A DNA stretch of 64,000 bases from DASQZT01 sp963728965 (GTDB lineage Bacteria; Acidobacteriota; Terriglobia; Bryobacterales; Bryobacteraceae). The DNA lies in assembly GCA_963728965.1 (NCBI GenBank), contig CAVSMH010000012.1, forward strand, positions 620,001-684,000, in the 5' to 3' direction. Below, in pieces: positions 1 to 8,761 of this stretch. The notes under the pieces were generated by a model. The model made no database searches. It saw only the letters and a program-made list of their open reading frames with translations, and was not told the DNA's origin. Positions within the stretch are counted from its first letter, which is position 1. Each line of letters starts with the position of its first letter. The position numbers and the translations under genes are program-made.

Positions 1-1
1 C

Positions 2-1183
2 TTCGAGGAGACCGCCACGGCGCAGCGGTTCCGGTGGAAGCGCAATGAAACGCCGCGCACCGTATCGTTCGAAGCGGGCAAGAGCAAAGCGCCGGGCTTG
101 AAAGAGGGCAAGGCACGGCTGCTGGTGGAAGCGGTGTCGAACGATTTCCGCGGCGCCACCGACGCCGCATCGGCCGACGTGGACGTGGTGCTGAGCGCGC
201 CGAGGGTGATTCCGGACGATTTGCAGCACTACATCAACCAGGGCGGCATGGAACTGGTGACGTTCGCCGCCAGCGGGTCGTGGAACGAAGCTGGCGTGCG
301 CGTGGGGAAGTACACGTTCCGCAGTTTTCCGCTGCCCGGCAAGCCGGCCGATCAGCGGTTCGCCATGTTCGCCTATCCGTGGGACTTGCCGGCGGACGTG
401 AAGCCGGTGGTGTACGCACGGAACCTGGCGGGGACGGAAGCCACCGGGCAGTTCTGGTTCAAGCTGTTCCCGAAGAAGTTCCGCGTCCGCGATTTCGACC
501 TGAGTGACGCGCTGATGGAGAAGCTGGTCACCTCCGTGGATCCCACCGGGCAGCTGGCGCCCGGCCCCGACCTGCTTTCGCGGTTTCTCAAGATCAACGG
601 CGAAATGCGGCGGAAGAACAATCAGCAGATGGCCGACCTGCGGTTCAAGACCGAGGAGAAGATCCTGTGGAACGGCCCCTTCGTGCACTACGGCAAGGAA
701 GAGGCCGATTTCGCGGATGTGCGCAACTACATCTATCACGGCAAGAAGGTGGATCAGCAGGTGCATCTCGGGTTCGACCTTTCCGACGTGCAGAACGCGC
801 CGGTAACCGCGGCCAACGACGGGCGCGTGGTGTACGCGGCGGACCTGGGCATTTACGGCAACTGCATCGTGGTGGACCACGGGTACGGGCTGCAATCGAT
901 TTACGGCCACTTGCGGCAGATCGACGTGAAGCCCGGCGACATGGTGCAGAAGGGCCGGAAGATGGGAATCGCCGGACAGACGGGACTCGCCGGAGGCGTG
1001 CATGTGCATTTCGGCATGCAGTTGGATGGCGTGCAGGTGAACCCGCGGGAATGGTGGGACGAGCACTGGATCAACGACCGCATTCTGAGCAAGCTGGCAC
1101 CGGAACGCATTACCAAAGAGTCCGCGACGGCAGCGAATGAAGCCGTCAGAAAAGCGGCTCACCGGGCCAGAAAGCGACGGTAG
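2..1183 (+). CDS. M23-family (LytM-type) metallopeptidase, 5' partial
   Basis: The reading frame is open from base 2 of the window, so the true start lies upstream; a TTG at 98 is the first internal candidate but the frame is coding before it. The C-terminal third is a LytM/M23 fold: a zinc-ligand HLGFD motif, the conserved stretch AANDGRVVYAADLGIYGNC, YGHL, and the second ligand motif HVHFGM. M23 enzymes cleave peptide cross-links in peptidoglycan in the periplasm. The N-terminal part is beta-rich, consistent with an exported accessory domain, but no signal peptide can be seen because the start is missing. The tail is Lys/Arg-rich. The fold call is firm; the substrate is inferred from the family. 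Confidence 0.85.
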   Translation, partial: FEETATAQRFRWKRNETPRTVSFEAGKSKAPGLKEGKARLLVEAVSNDFRGATDAASADVDVVLSAPRVIPDDLQHYINQGGMELVTFAASGSWNEAGVRVGKYTFRSFPLPGKPADQRFAMFAYPWDLPADVKPVVYARNLAGTEATGQFWFKLFPKKFRVRDFDLSDALMEKLVTSVDPTGQLAPGPDLLSRFLKINGEMRRKNNQQMADLRFKTEEKILWNGPFVHYGKEEADFADVRNYIYHGKKVDQQVHLGFDLSDVQNAPVTAANDGRVVYAADLGIYGNCIVVDHGYGLQSIYGHLRQIDVKPGDMVQKGRKMGIAGQTGLAGGVHVHFGMQLDGVQVNPREWWDEHWINDRILSKLAPERITKESATAANEAVRKAAHRARKRR

Positions 1184-1225
1184 GCGCGCGGCTCGGCGCC
1201 GGAACGCAGGCTGACCTTCGAAACA

Positions 1226-1303
1226 GGCGCACTGTGCCCATTTTGCAAAATGCAAATCGTTGAAATCAAGGTACTTGCTTGGATCGGACGGGCACAGTGT
1301 GCC
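1226..1303. repeat. Intergenic inverted repeat with nested palindrome
   Basis: Two 14-base arms, 1226-1239 and 1290-1303, are reverse complements with one mismatch. The right arm contains a perfect GGCACA-G-TGTGCC dyad, and just inside the left arm lies the 12-base palindrome ATTTTGCAAAAT (1240-1251). The element fills the gap between the M23 gene and the Gfo/Idh/MocA gene. It could be a paired operator, a transcript-end structure or a small REP/MITE-like element; no T-run follows either arm. Confidence 0.5.
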
Positions 1304-1348
1304 TTAGACCTCGCACCCCACCGGTAACGAACCCCCTCGGCTCCTTGA

Positions 1349-1368
1349 TATAATGACCGCGCAAGGAG
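1349..1368 (+). promoter_or_regulatory. -10 box and ribosome binding site of the Gfo/Idh/MocA gene
   Basis: A perfect TATAAT lies at 1349-1354 and AAGGAG at 1363-1368, eight bases before the GTG start at 1376. No good -35 hexamer is visible at the expected distance. The RBS decides the GTG start. Confidence 0.5.
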
Positions 1369-1375
1369 CCTATTC

Positions 1376-2740
1376 GTGTCTCAAACTTCAACCCGCAGGT
1401 TCTTCCTCGGCGCAGCCACGGCCGCTGCCGCCACGCGCGTCTGGGGCGCAAACGATCGCATCAATATGGGGCTGATCGGTCTCGGCGGCCGCGGCACCAA
1501 TCATCTGAATATCTACTCCCGGCTGCCCGGCGCCAGGGTGGCGGCACTGTGCGATATCGACCAGGCCGCCCGCGAGCGTGCCCAGTCCACTCTGGTGAAG
1601 AACACCAGCCAGAAAGCCAAGGAGGTGGAGGATTTGCGGGACGTGTTTGCCGATGCGGGTGTGGAGGCGGTCTCCATTGCGACGCCCAATCACTGGCACG
1701 CACTGGCGACCATCCTGGCGTGCAAGGCGGGCAAGGACGTCTATTGCGAAAAGCCGGCCTCCTACAACATCTACGAAGGCCTGAAAATGGTGCAGGTGGC
1801 GCGCGACACCAAGCGGATGGTGCAGATCGGCTCGCAGCACCGCAGCACGCCCTTCAAAATGAAAGCCATGGCGGCGCTCCAGGAAGGGGTGATCGGGAAG
1901 ATCTACATGTCCAAGGGCCTGTGCTTCAAACGCCGGGTCTCGATCGGCCACAAGCCCGACAGCGAGGTGCCGAACGGCGTGAATTGGGACCTCTTCCTGG
2001 GGCCCGCGCCGATGCGGCCGTTCAACGCCAACCGGTTCAAGTACAACTGGCACTGGTTCTGGGACACGGGCAACGGCGACATCGGCAACCAGGGCGTGCA
2101 CGAGATGGGTATCTGCCGCTGGGCCATGGGCGATCCCGAGTGGCCGAAGTCGGCCTTCGCGATGGGCGCCAAGTACGCGTACGAGGACGACCAGGAGACG
2201 CCCAACACGCTGCTGGCGAGCTTCGATTTCGGCGGGCGCGAAATCGTCTTCGAGGTTCGCGGGCTGCTCACCGGCGGCGAAGGAACGCCGATGCAGCGTC
2301 GTTCCGGTGGACGCGGCGGACCCAACCGGGCGGCCCCGAATCCTCCGGCGGAGGCGAACGGCCCTCGTCCGATCGGCCCGATCAACGTGATGATCGGCAA
2401 CCTCTTCTACGGCACCGAAGGCTGGGCCGTGTCGAGCGATGCCGGATTCCAGGCGTTCAAAGGCGAAAGCAACGAAGTGGCGTTCGAAGAGCGGCCGGAG
2501 CGGGGCGACACCACGGCGATGCATATGGAGAACTTCCTGGCGGCATGCCGGTCGCGGAATTACAAAGAGCTTCACGACGAGATCGGCAACGCCTATCTGA
2601 GCGCGGCGCTGTGCCACCTGGCCAACATCAGCTATCGCGTCGGACGCAAGCTCACCCTGGAAGCCGGGCCGAAGTTCGCAGGCGACGCGGCGGCCACGAA
2701 GATGCTCACGCGCGATTACCGCAAGCCGTTCGTGGTGTGA
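1376..2740 (+). CDS. Tat-exported Gfo/Idh/MocA-family oxidoreductase
   Basis: Residues 1-25 form a Tat signal (TRRFFLGAATAAAA), so the protein is probably exported folded with its cofactor. A Rossmann nucleotide-binding segment follows (GLIGLGGRGTNHLNIY), then the family EKP motif in VYCEKPAS and the C-terminal beta-sheet domain. Such proteins are NAD(P)-dependent sugar or cyclitol dehydrogenases or related glycosidases; the substrate cannot be read here. Near residue 305 there is a Gly/Arg/Pro-rich insertion just before the strand FYGTEGWAV; a second family member at 58.2-59.8 kb has a longer insertion at the same place. The GTG start is chosen because AAGGAG sits eight bases upstream and the Tat motif begins at once. 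Confidence 0.9.
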   Translation: MSQTSTRRFFLGAATAAAATRVWGANDRINMGLIGLGGRGTNHLNIYSRLPGARVAALCDIDQAARERAQSTLVKNTSQKAKEVEDLRDVFADAGVEAVSIATPNHWHALATILACKAGKDVYCEKPASYNIYEGLKMVQVARDTKRMVQIGSQHRSTPFKMKAMAALQEGVIGKIYMSKGLCFKRRVSIGHKPDSEVPNGVNWDLFLGPAPMRPFNANRFKYNWHWFWDTGNGDIGNQGVHEMGICRWAMGDPEWPKSAFAMGAKYAYEDDQETPNTLLASFDFGGREIVFEVRGLLTGGEGTPMQRRSGGRGGPNRAAPNPPAEANGPRPIGPINVMIGNLFYGTEGWAVSSDAGFQAFKGESNEVAFEERPERGDTTAMHMENFLAACRSRNYKELHDEIGNAYLSAALCHLANISYRVGRKLTLEAGPKFAGDAAATKMLTRDYRKPFVV

Positions 2741-2741
2741 G

Positions 2742-4336
2742 GGCGGCAAGGGAAAGCGCGGAGCGCGGGAGCGGCGTGCGCACTGGCAGCGCTGGGGCCC
2801 TTACCTGAGCGAACGGGCGTGGGGCACGGTGCGCGAGGACTACAGCCCCAATGGGAACGCCTGGGAGTACCTGTCGCACGATCAGGCGCGCTCGCGGGCG
2901 TATCGTTGGAATGAAGACGGCATCGCGGGGATCTGCGACCGGCATCAATATATCTGCTTCGCCGTCGCGCCGTGGAACGGGCACGATCCGATTCTGAAGG
3001 AGCGGATCTTCGGCCTGACCGGGAATGAAGGCAACCACGGCGAAGACGCCAAAGAGTGCTACTTCTATCTCGACAGCACGCCCACCCACTCCTACATGAA
3101 GTACCTGTACAAGTACCCGCAGGCGGCATTCCCCTACACGCAACTGGTGGAGGAAAGCCGCCGGCGCGATAAGCACAGCCCGGAATTCGAGCTGATGGAC
3201 ACCGAGCGGCTGAACGGGCGCAACCGGGAATGGCCGCATCTCTACAATGCCGATGTGATCTCCATGCCTGACAAGTGAGAATACCCGTGGTATGCGGCGT
3301 GGGACCTGGCGTTCCACTGCGTACCGCTGGCCCTGGTGGATTGCGAATTCGCCAAGCAGCAGCTCGTGCTGATGACGCGCGAATGGTACATGCACCCGAA
3401 CGGCCAGCTGCCGGCCTACGAGTGGGCCTTCGGCGACGTGAATCCGTCGGTGCACGCGTGGGCCGCGTGGCGGGTGTACAAGATTGATAAGAAGCGACGC
3501 GGCGTGGGCGACCGCGCGTTCCTGGCGTGCGTCTTTCAGAAGCTGCTGCTGAACTTCACGTGGTGGGTGAACCGCAAGGACAGCGAGGGGCGCAACGTAT
3601 TTCAGGGAGGCTTCCTGGGGCTCGACAATATCGGCGTTTTCGACCGCAGCGCGCCGCTGCCGACGGGCGGCCACATCGAGCAGGCGGACGGCACGGGCTG
3701 GATGGCGATGTACTGTCTGAACCTGCTGGCGATCGCGATGGAACTGGCGAGCGAAGACCCGGCCTACGAGGATGTGGCGAGCAAATTCTGGGAGCACTTC
3801 CTCTACATCTCGAACGCCATCAATCACCTCGGCAGCGACGGCACCGGCATGTGGGACGGCGGGGACGGGTTCTATTACGACGTGCTGCACATGCCGGACG
3901 GCGGCCATCTGCCGCTCAAGGTGCGGTCTATGGTCGGGCTGATCCCGCTGTTCGCGGTGGAGACACTCGAACCGGGCGTCTGCGACCGGCTGGAGGGGTT
4001 CAAGCGATCGAAAACCGCCAGGACCTGACGGTTAACGTGGCCTGCATGCAGGCGCCGGGGGAAGGCGGGCGGCGGCTGCTGTCGATCGTGGACCAGGAGC
4101 AACTGCGGCGGGTTTTGCAGGTGATGCTGGACGAGCGCGAGTTCCTCTCGCCGTAGGGGATCCGCGCGGTATCGCGAATCCACCACGAGCATCCCTACGT
4201 GCTGCGCGCCAGCGTGGGTGCAAGCCATCAGACCGGGTGGACCGGGCTGGTCGCGAAACTGCTGCAACAGAGTGGCGAGCGGGAGCAGCAGGATACGGCC
4301 ACGCCGCAACTCGCCGAGATGGCGTCCGGAGACTGA
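2742..4336 (+). pseudogene. Decayed MGH1-like glycoside hydrolase (stops, frameshift, deletions)
   Basis: Translating from 2742 gives an alignable N-terminus (HWQRWGPYLSERAWGTVRED, then RSRAYRWNEDGIAGICDRHQ) of the large MGH1/GH63-like hydrolases, which as I recall them are near 900 residues. Lesions: no start codon after the upstream gene's stop; an apparent internal deletion near 3210-3225, jumping from the N-terminal domain to NREWPHLYNADVISMPDK; TGA at 3276-3278 where family members have Trp (PDK-stop-EYPWYAAWDLAFHC, same frame on both sides); a frameshift near 4005 (GFKR to IENRQDLTVNVACM); TAG at 4154-4156 in place of Tyr (EFLSP-stop-GIR); and a second deletion joining HPYVL to GASHQTGWTGLVAKLLQ. 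The many independent lesions argue for a real pseudogene rather than read error. Family assignment is from recognised motifs. Confidence 0.8.
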
Positions 4337-4435
4337 GCCATGATGAACGAACTGGACACCTGACGCCAGACGAGCGCGCGGCTGGTGCCGTCCCAATTTC
4401 TTCCCGACCGCAGAAAAGCTGCGGTAGCGACGTTG

Positions 4436-5035
4436 CTAACTTCTTTTCCGCATCAAGCAAACCCAGGCTCTCGGCGGATGTGGCAGCTTCGTCTCGAAAT
4501 AACTTGACACTAGCGAAAGGATCTCGAAGTGCGGCTCGACGGCGTTCACGATGTCTCGGGCGCTTCGCTGTGGTGGACCTTGACCGTGACGCACTTCGTC
4601 AGCATTTCCAACAAGGCTAAGCCACAGACCACCCGGTTCCAAGTAACCGCTCAACTTTTCCGCAAAGCCCTTCCGGACTCCATCCGAGGCGATTGTATGC
4701 AAAAAGCCCCTATCGAATGCGAGACCGAATGGCGCTCCTTCAACTTCGCTCTGGAGGATGTCGAGCACGATGAACCTACATTTCACACCGGCCTTCGCAG
4801 TCTTATCGTTCGCTCTCTGTACGGCGACGGGCGAAAAATCAACCCCTACCACGTCGAACCCTCGTTGCGCCAGCCAGATCGCATTGTCGCCCGTGCCGCA
4901 TCCGATCTCCAGGGTTAAGCAGGGCTGTATGGGCGTTGTGGTTACCGTCTGGATCAGGTTCGCATCAGGTTTCCCTATGTCCCACGGTGCATCCCCTGCT
5001 TCGTAGCTCTTCAAGAAGTGCTCGGCATCGCCCAT
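4436..5035 (-). CDS. Class I SAM-dependent methyltransferase
   Basis: A 199-residue protein with the SAM-binding glycine motif LEIGCGTGDNAIWLA (motif I) and an acidic residue ending strand 2 (VVGVDFS). Motifs resemble the TehB/thiopurine-methyltransferase-like group of small methyltransferases, often acting on metalloids or small molecules; the substrate is not evident. The N-terminus SYEAGDAPWDIGKPD resembles that group's substrate-lid region. It is probably in an operon with the gene at 5051-5518, whose stop lies 15 bases upstream; GGAGA in that gap is a usable ribosome binding site. Confidence 0.8.
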   Translation of the reverse strand: MGDAEHFLKSYEAGDAPWDIGKPDANLIQTVTTTPIQPCLTLEIGCGTGDNAIWLAQRGFDVVGVDFSPVAVQRANDKTAKAGVKCRFIVLDILQSEVEGAPFGLAFDRGFLHTIASDGVRKGFAEKLSGYLEPGGLWLSLVGNADEVRHGQGPPQRSARDIVNAVEPHFEILSLVSSYFETKLPHPPRAWVCLMRKRS

Positions 5036-5050
5036 TTTGTTCTCTCCATT

Positions 5051-5518
5051 TTATGATGGACAACATGATCTGGGAAAAGGACGGCAGTTCATTCGAGATC
5101 CGTACCCAAGGCGTGTTGCCTTTGCTACCGCAGGACGGCCAATCCGAACACCAGTCAAGCCAAACATCGTGATGCCTCTGGGGATCACCGCTCGCCCTGG
5201 ACATGAATAAACGGCAACCACGATGCTTCTTCCTCCCGGCACCGCTCCAGCCACGCCGAATCGCCTTCCCGTCACTTTTATCGCCGCCGTCTCCGCAAGC
5301 ACTTGTTCCAGTTCCGGGGCGTGACCGGGGTAAGCGACAGCGATCTCATTCAGAAAGAGAGTGAAGCCCTCGCCACGGTCGAGCCACGAACCCAGGTGAA
5401 GACGGCCAATTTCGAGATTGCGGTAGCCGAGTTTCTGGACGAATTCGCAACGGCACGACCCGAACGGCGAAACCAGGCGACGAAGGTATTGCTGAATTGG
5501 GTATTTGCCCTGCGACAT
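5051..5518 (-). CDS. Hypothetical protein, possibly C-terminally altered
   Basis: A 155-residue protein. The first 130 residues look like a conserved cytosolic protein (QQYLRRLVSPFGSCR, EFVQKLGYRNLEIG, and IPRGITMFGLTG near residue 120). The last 30 residues are basic, Cys/Arg-rich and of a different character, which suggests a frameshift or truncation after GITMFGLTG; similar proteins I recall continue further. It lies 15 bases upstream of the methyltransferase on the same strand. No function can be assigned. Confidence 0.5.
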   Translation of the reverse strand: MSQGKYPIQQYLRRLVSPFGSCRCEFVQKLGYRNLEIGRLHLGSWLDRGEGFTLFLNEIAVAYPGHAPELEQVLAETAAIKVTGRRFGVAGAVPGGRSIVVAVYSCPGRAVIPRGITMFGLTGVRIGRPAVAKATRLGYGSRMNCRPFPRSCCPS

Positions 5519-5644
5519 AGTTCATCGGTCCTTTGCGATTGGTCGCTAGGTGCAACCCAACCGATGCCGAAACTGATTCGCTCTGACAGTCTTCACGCAA
5601 GGTGCGAGACGGGTGTAGTATGGGTCTGAGTATCCAGATTACTG

Positions 5645-6145
5645 ATGGAAGAATCGAGTCACATGCCAACACAGAAGCTCACGCCAATGATCATAAACGC
5701 TGCGATTTTGGGAATGGAAGCCCAGAAGGAGAAACTAGACGCCCAAATCGCCGAACTTCGACAAATCCTCGATGGTGGAAGCGCCGAAGCCACCGCCACT
5801 TCTGAACCGGCCCCAGGCAAGCGAAAGAAATTCAGCGCAGTCACGCGGCGAAAGATGGCACTGGCGCAGAGAGCACGATATGCAAAGGTGAATGGCGAAT
5901 CTGAACCGGCACAGCCAGCCGCCACGCCTGCGCCGAAGCGCAAGCGCCGGATGAGCAAGGAAGGGCGGGCAAGGATAGTCGCTGCCACCAAAGCGAGATG
6001 GGCCAGGGTGAAGGCTGAAAAGGCCCAACAGGAGAAAGCCGCCAAGAAGACTGCCAGGAAGACAACGGCGAAGAAAGGGACGAAGAAGGCTGCGGCCAAG
6101 AAGAGCGCCCCGGCTGCTGCACCCGCCGCCGCTCAAACCGCCTAA
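5645..6145 (+). CDS. Basic Ala/Lys-rich protein, histone H1-like tail
   Basis: Residues 20-45 form a short coiled coil (AQKEKLDAQIAELRQIL). Then come two copies of a basic motif, VTRRKMALAQRARYAKV and SKEGRARIVAATKARWARV, and an AKKTARKTTAKKGTKKAAAKK tail like those of bacterial histone H1-like proteins. This composition suggests binding to DNA or RNA. Proteins of this plan recur in Acidobacteria (recalled, not checked). Translation may start at the second Met (5663). No clear Shine-Dalgarno precedes either start. It is followed after 9 bases by the HELVH protein, so the two are probably co-transcribed. Confidence 0.7.
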   Translation: MEESSHMPTQKLTPMIINAAILGMEAQKEKLDAQIAELRQILDGGSAEATATSEPAPGKRKKFSAVTRRKMALAQRARYAKVNGESEPAQPAATPAPKRKRRMSKEGRARIVAATKARWARVKAEKAQQEKAAKKTARKTTAKKGTKKAAAKKSAPAAAPAAAQTA

Positions 6146-6154
6146 CGAGGAGCG

Positions 6155-6538
6155 ATGGCGGCAGATCGCTATGCTGAGTTCGTGCCGGTGGTCCTGAACT
6201 GGACTCGGCGTACACTCGAAGTCCACGCTGCCAACAAGTGGAGCGTGGCATCATTCAAGTTCCCACGCCTGCACCGCTACTTCTCCGAGCAACTTCTGAA
6301 CACAACCAGCATCGCCAGCACAGATCGCCTGCCAATTAAGCCGCTATCTTCGTGGGGCCTTCCCGAGTTCGCCACCTTCGAGCACCAACCCGTCAGAGGC
6401 ATCAGCTACTTGGACACGTACTTCCTTGTGCCGAGCGCCGCCGCCGATGAATCACTGCACTTCCACGAACTGGTTCACGTCGTCCAATGGCAGGCGCCAG
6501 GTCCGAAGAACTTCTTGTTGGCCGTCGTACTCGGTTGA
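6155..6538 (+). CDS. HELVH-motif protein, probably truncated zincin-like
   Basis: A 127-residue protein with FHELVHVVQW near residue 104, an HExxH zinc-binding motif. A third metal ligand would be expected downstream, but the frame ends only about 20 residues later, and none of the three frames beyond the stop gives a convincing continuation. I read this as a C-terminally truncated member of a small metallopeptidase-like family (ITYLDT-FF...ADESLHFHELVH pattern). A GAGG-type RBS (AACGAGGAGC) precedes the start. It is co-oriented with the basic protein upstream. Confidence 0.55.
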   Translation: MAADRYAEFVPVVLNWTRRTLEVHAANKWSVASFKFPRLHRYFSEQLLNTTSIASTDRLPIKPLSSWGLPEFATFEHQPVRGISYLDTYFLVPSAAADESLHFHELVHVVQWQAPGPKNFLLAVVLG

Positions 6539-6653
6539 GGTGGAAGTGGGGAAGTAAACGTTGGCGTTACTGGAAAAGTGAGCGTGCCGGGACGGAGACG
6601 GTTGCGCCGAATCGATTGACTTTCTTTGGGAACTGCACGATATGCACCTTTGT

Positions 6654-7022
6654 CTAGGCTGAGGGGTTCGTCGCCCTGGCCCGGACTTCATTGAGGAATG
6701 CGGCTGCGTCGAATCCCTCTACGCCATCGCACATCGGGAAGGTTGCGGCAACATCGAACACTATATGGCGCAGTTCGTCACCTTCCCGCCCGTCCTCCAG
6801 AAAGCCCTGGTGAAACAGCGCTTTCAACAACGCCGCCCGAAGGAAGACCGATATGGCGTCATCCCCAAGACCAACCTGATCCCGCACAAGGTCAATGTCG
6901 TAGCCCACGCACGCCGATGGTGTCCCTGTTTGCAACTCGATAAAACGCCACATTCGGACCAGCGCCTCAGCATTGACTGCGAGGAGTGGTCTTCGTGACG
7001 AGAGGTCGTCCAAGTCGCCCAT
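6654..7022 (-). CDS. Hypothetical protein in low-GC region
   Basis: About 122 residues from the ATG at 7022 (a GTG at 7085 would add a basic, unnatural-looking segment). The protein is mostly helical and acidic (LVRMWRFIELQTGTPSACVG, HIVFDVAATFPMCDG) with no signal peptide or membrane segment. GGAAAATGGC precedes the chosen ATG and is only a weak ribosome site. No family recognised. Coding character is supported by a balanced composition and a long uninterrupted frame in a lower-GC area. Confidence 0.5.
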   Translation of the reverse strand: MGDLDDLSSRRPLLAVNAEALVRMWRFIELQTGTPSACVGYDIDLVRDQVGLGDDAISVFLRAALLKALFHQGFLEDGREGDELRHIVFDVAATFPMCDGVEGFDAAAFLNEVRARATNPSA

Positions 7023-7267
7023 GCCATTTTCCACGTTACAGCCCTGGCTCGACGGGATCAAGTCAAACTTCTTTGAGAATCGCACCAGCGTCGTGCTGTG
7101 CGTCCTGCGTGCGCTCCGTGTAATCCGGGTCCACTTTATGAATCAGGACAGGATTCGTGGCAGTCCCGTATGAGGGTGTGGCATATCGCTTCCTTCATCT
7201 CTCCATTGTGGCGCACCATTGTTCGTATTCTGAGTCACGACGAGAAAGAATCGCCGCACTGCGATCC

Positions 7268-7621
7268 TCATTCTACAGGGACGCTCTGATCCATATCGCC
7301 AGTACCATATGTGCCCGCAATCGCAGGATGCTGGTCCTTAGCTCTTGCCACAGGCGTGCGAACTCTCAATTGCCACGACTCCAGTTCATTCACAAGAATG
7401 TCCTGGATATCGTTTCCCGTGCTTGAACTTATGGTGACGGTATGAACCTCCGTATGACGGTCAGGCGCATAGACTCGAAGCGAGTATTCGGGAGTTTGGG
7501 AAACCTGAATATGCAGGTGCCATCGCTCATCTTTACTCTCAATCCTAAAATCACACATCAGGGTTTCCAAATAGTCCGCAATGGTCCCTGATATTCCGGG
7601 TCCTGTCGTGACTGGTTTCAT
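7268..7621 (-). CDS. Hypothetical protein
   Basis: A 117-residue soluble protein with alternating beta-like segments (RWHLHIQVSQTPEYSLRVYA, HTVTISSSTGNDIQDILVNE). A TGAGGT ribosome site lies at about 7627-7632, just before the ATG. No motif or family recognised. It faces the gene at 7874 across a 250-base spacer that contains an operator-like inverted repeat. Confidence 0.55.
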   Translation of the reverse strand: MKPVTTGPGISGTIADYLETLMCDFRIESKDERWHLHIQVSQTPEYSLRVYAPDRHTEVHTVTISSSTGNDIQDILVNELESWQLRVRTPVARAKDQHPAIAGTYGTGDMDQSVPVE

Positions 7622-7742
7622 AAGTACCTCATACGAGTTTCTGAAGACGGCTAATCTGGAAGGTGGACGAAGGTAGCGGAAGCAGCGCTAAGGAAGTCAG
7701 CCTCGAATTGGCAGGAAAATCAACCGTACCTATCATACCACC

Positions 7743-7767
7743 AACTCAGGCCGTGTTATACTGAGTT
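7743..7767. promoter_or_regulatory. Operator-like inverted repeat over a -10 box
   Basis: AACTCAG (7743-7749) and CTGAGTT (7761-7767) are perfect reverse complements separated by 11 bases. The spacer and right arm include TATACT (7757-7762), a plausible -10 for the rightward genes at 7874-8586. The layout suits a repressor site, but no regulator gene is adjacent. Confidence 0.35.
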
Positions 7768-7873
7768 AGCAGTATCAAGGCAGTTCTTCCAGCCTTTAGA
7801 GTGGAGCGCCCTCCGATGGCGACTAGGGCTGAGGCCCCGAACCACGTTATAGCACAAAGGAGCGGCATCCCCC

Positions 7874-8347
7874 ATGTTGTACGAAAGCACCAAGGGTCTA
7901 TTACAGAGTATTCTCCGTTCACTCGAAAACGGGGATGCGAATGGGAATCGATGGGACGATCAGACCGAATCTGGGAATGCGTGTCTTTACGAAATGCATC
8001 AGATGTCCAAGCCGCTCTACAAGGCATATAGATCTGACAGCCTAAATGGTAGTTTACCGGGCCAAAGCAGTCTTCCCGAGAAGTTGAGCCGGGCTATGCC
8101 TCACGTAAGGACGATGGTGATTGCGATTCGGCATAAGGACCAGACAACGGCCCTTCAAAGTGGCAAGGCGGCGCTTGCTGAGATGAACCGCATCAGCACC
8201 TCGCTTCCTTCGGCCTGCGGAATTGGACCAAAGACGGACGGAAGCGAACCCGGAATCATGGTAGGGCGGCAACCAAGCCTCGGTGGAAAGCATCGCCGTG
8301 TAGAAGACCGAAGATTTTCGAGAAGTGGAAAGCGAGTTTCGCAATGA
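7874..8347 (+). CDS. Hypothetical protein
   Basis: A 157-residue soluble, basic protein of unknown family. AAAGGAG lies about 12 bases upstream of the ATG. Its stop overlaps the start of the next gene in an ATGA tetranucleotide (8344-8347), so the two are probably translationally coupled. The C-terminus is Arg/Ser/Gly-rich. No domain recognised. Confidence 0.5.
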   Translation: MLYESTKGLLQSILRSLENGDANGNRWDDQTESGNACLYEMHQMSKPLYKAYRSDSLNGSLPGQSSLPEKLSRAMPHVRTMVIAIRHKDQTTALQSGKAALAEMNRISTSLPSACGIGPKTDGSEPGIMVGRQPSLGGKHRRVEDRRFSRSGKRVSQ

Positions 8348-8586
8348 GCCAGTCCTTCACATTCATCGACGTTGGGGGGAATCAAGCACAGTACAATGTC
8401 TCAGAGAAGGATTTTCATAACGAGTTCCGCTGGTCCACCGATCACGGCGACCACGGCGTTGCTGCATCTTTTCAGGAAGCTCAGTTCCGGGCAAGAACAC
8501 TGTTAAAGAACAGCATGGCAGCGAACCGGCGATCTGACGAGGCCACGAGAATCAATCAGTATTCCTTGCGCTGGCGTGGCCGGTAG
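8344..8586 (+). CDS. Small hypothetical protein
   Basis: An 80-residue protein (begins MSQSFTFIDVGGNQAQYNVS) starting inside the stop of the preceding gene. It has a mixed beta/alpha character and a basic C-terminus. No family recognised; it is supported mainly by the coupled start and by composition. Confidence 0.5.
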   Translation: MSQSFTFIDVGGNQAQYNVSEKDFHNEFRWSTDHGDHGVAASFQEAQFRARTLLKNSMAANRRSDEATRINQYSLRWRGR

Positions 8587-8761
8587 CTCAGCGATGACCG
8601 GTCCTATGATACGCCGATGCTTTCGCCATTGGCTTCTGACCGGCCAAGCTATGGAACGAGGGTCAGCGATCTTCCGTGAACGGCTCTACCGTGCAGCAGC
8701 GTGATCGGCGGCGAGGCGGAACCACTCCATAGGCCGTTGGCGGTTGCGGGTGTAAGTGTCG

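Noticed and set aside
1388..2749. 453-residue open frame opposite the first Gfo/Idh/MocA gene
   Set aside because: His/Arg/Ala-rich mirror of a high-GC gene with a clear family on the plus strand.
2706..3908. 400-residue open frame on the minus strand over the pseudogene
   Set aside because: Composition is typical of an antisense shadow; the plus strand has clear glycoside hydrolase homology in pieces.
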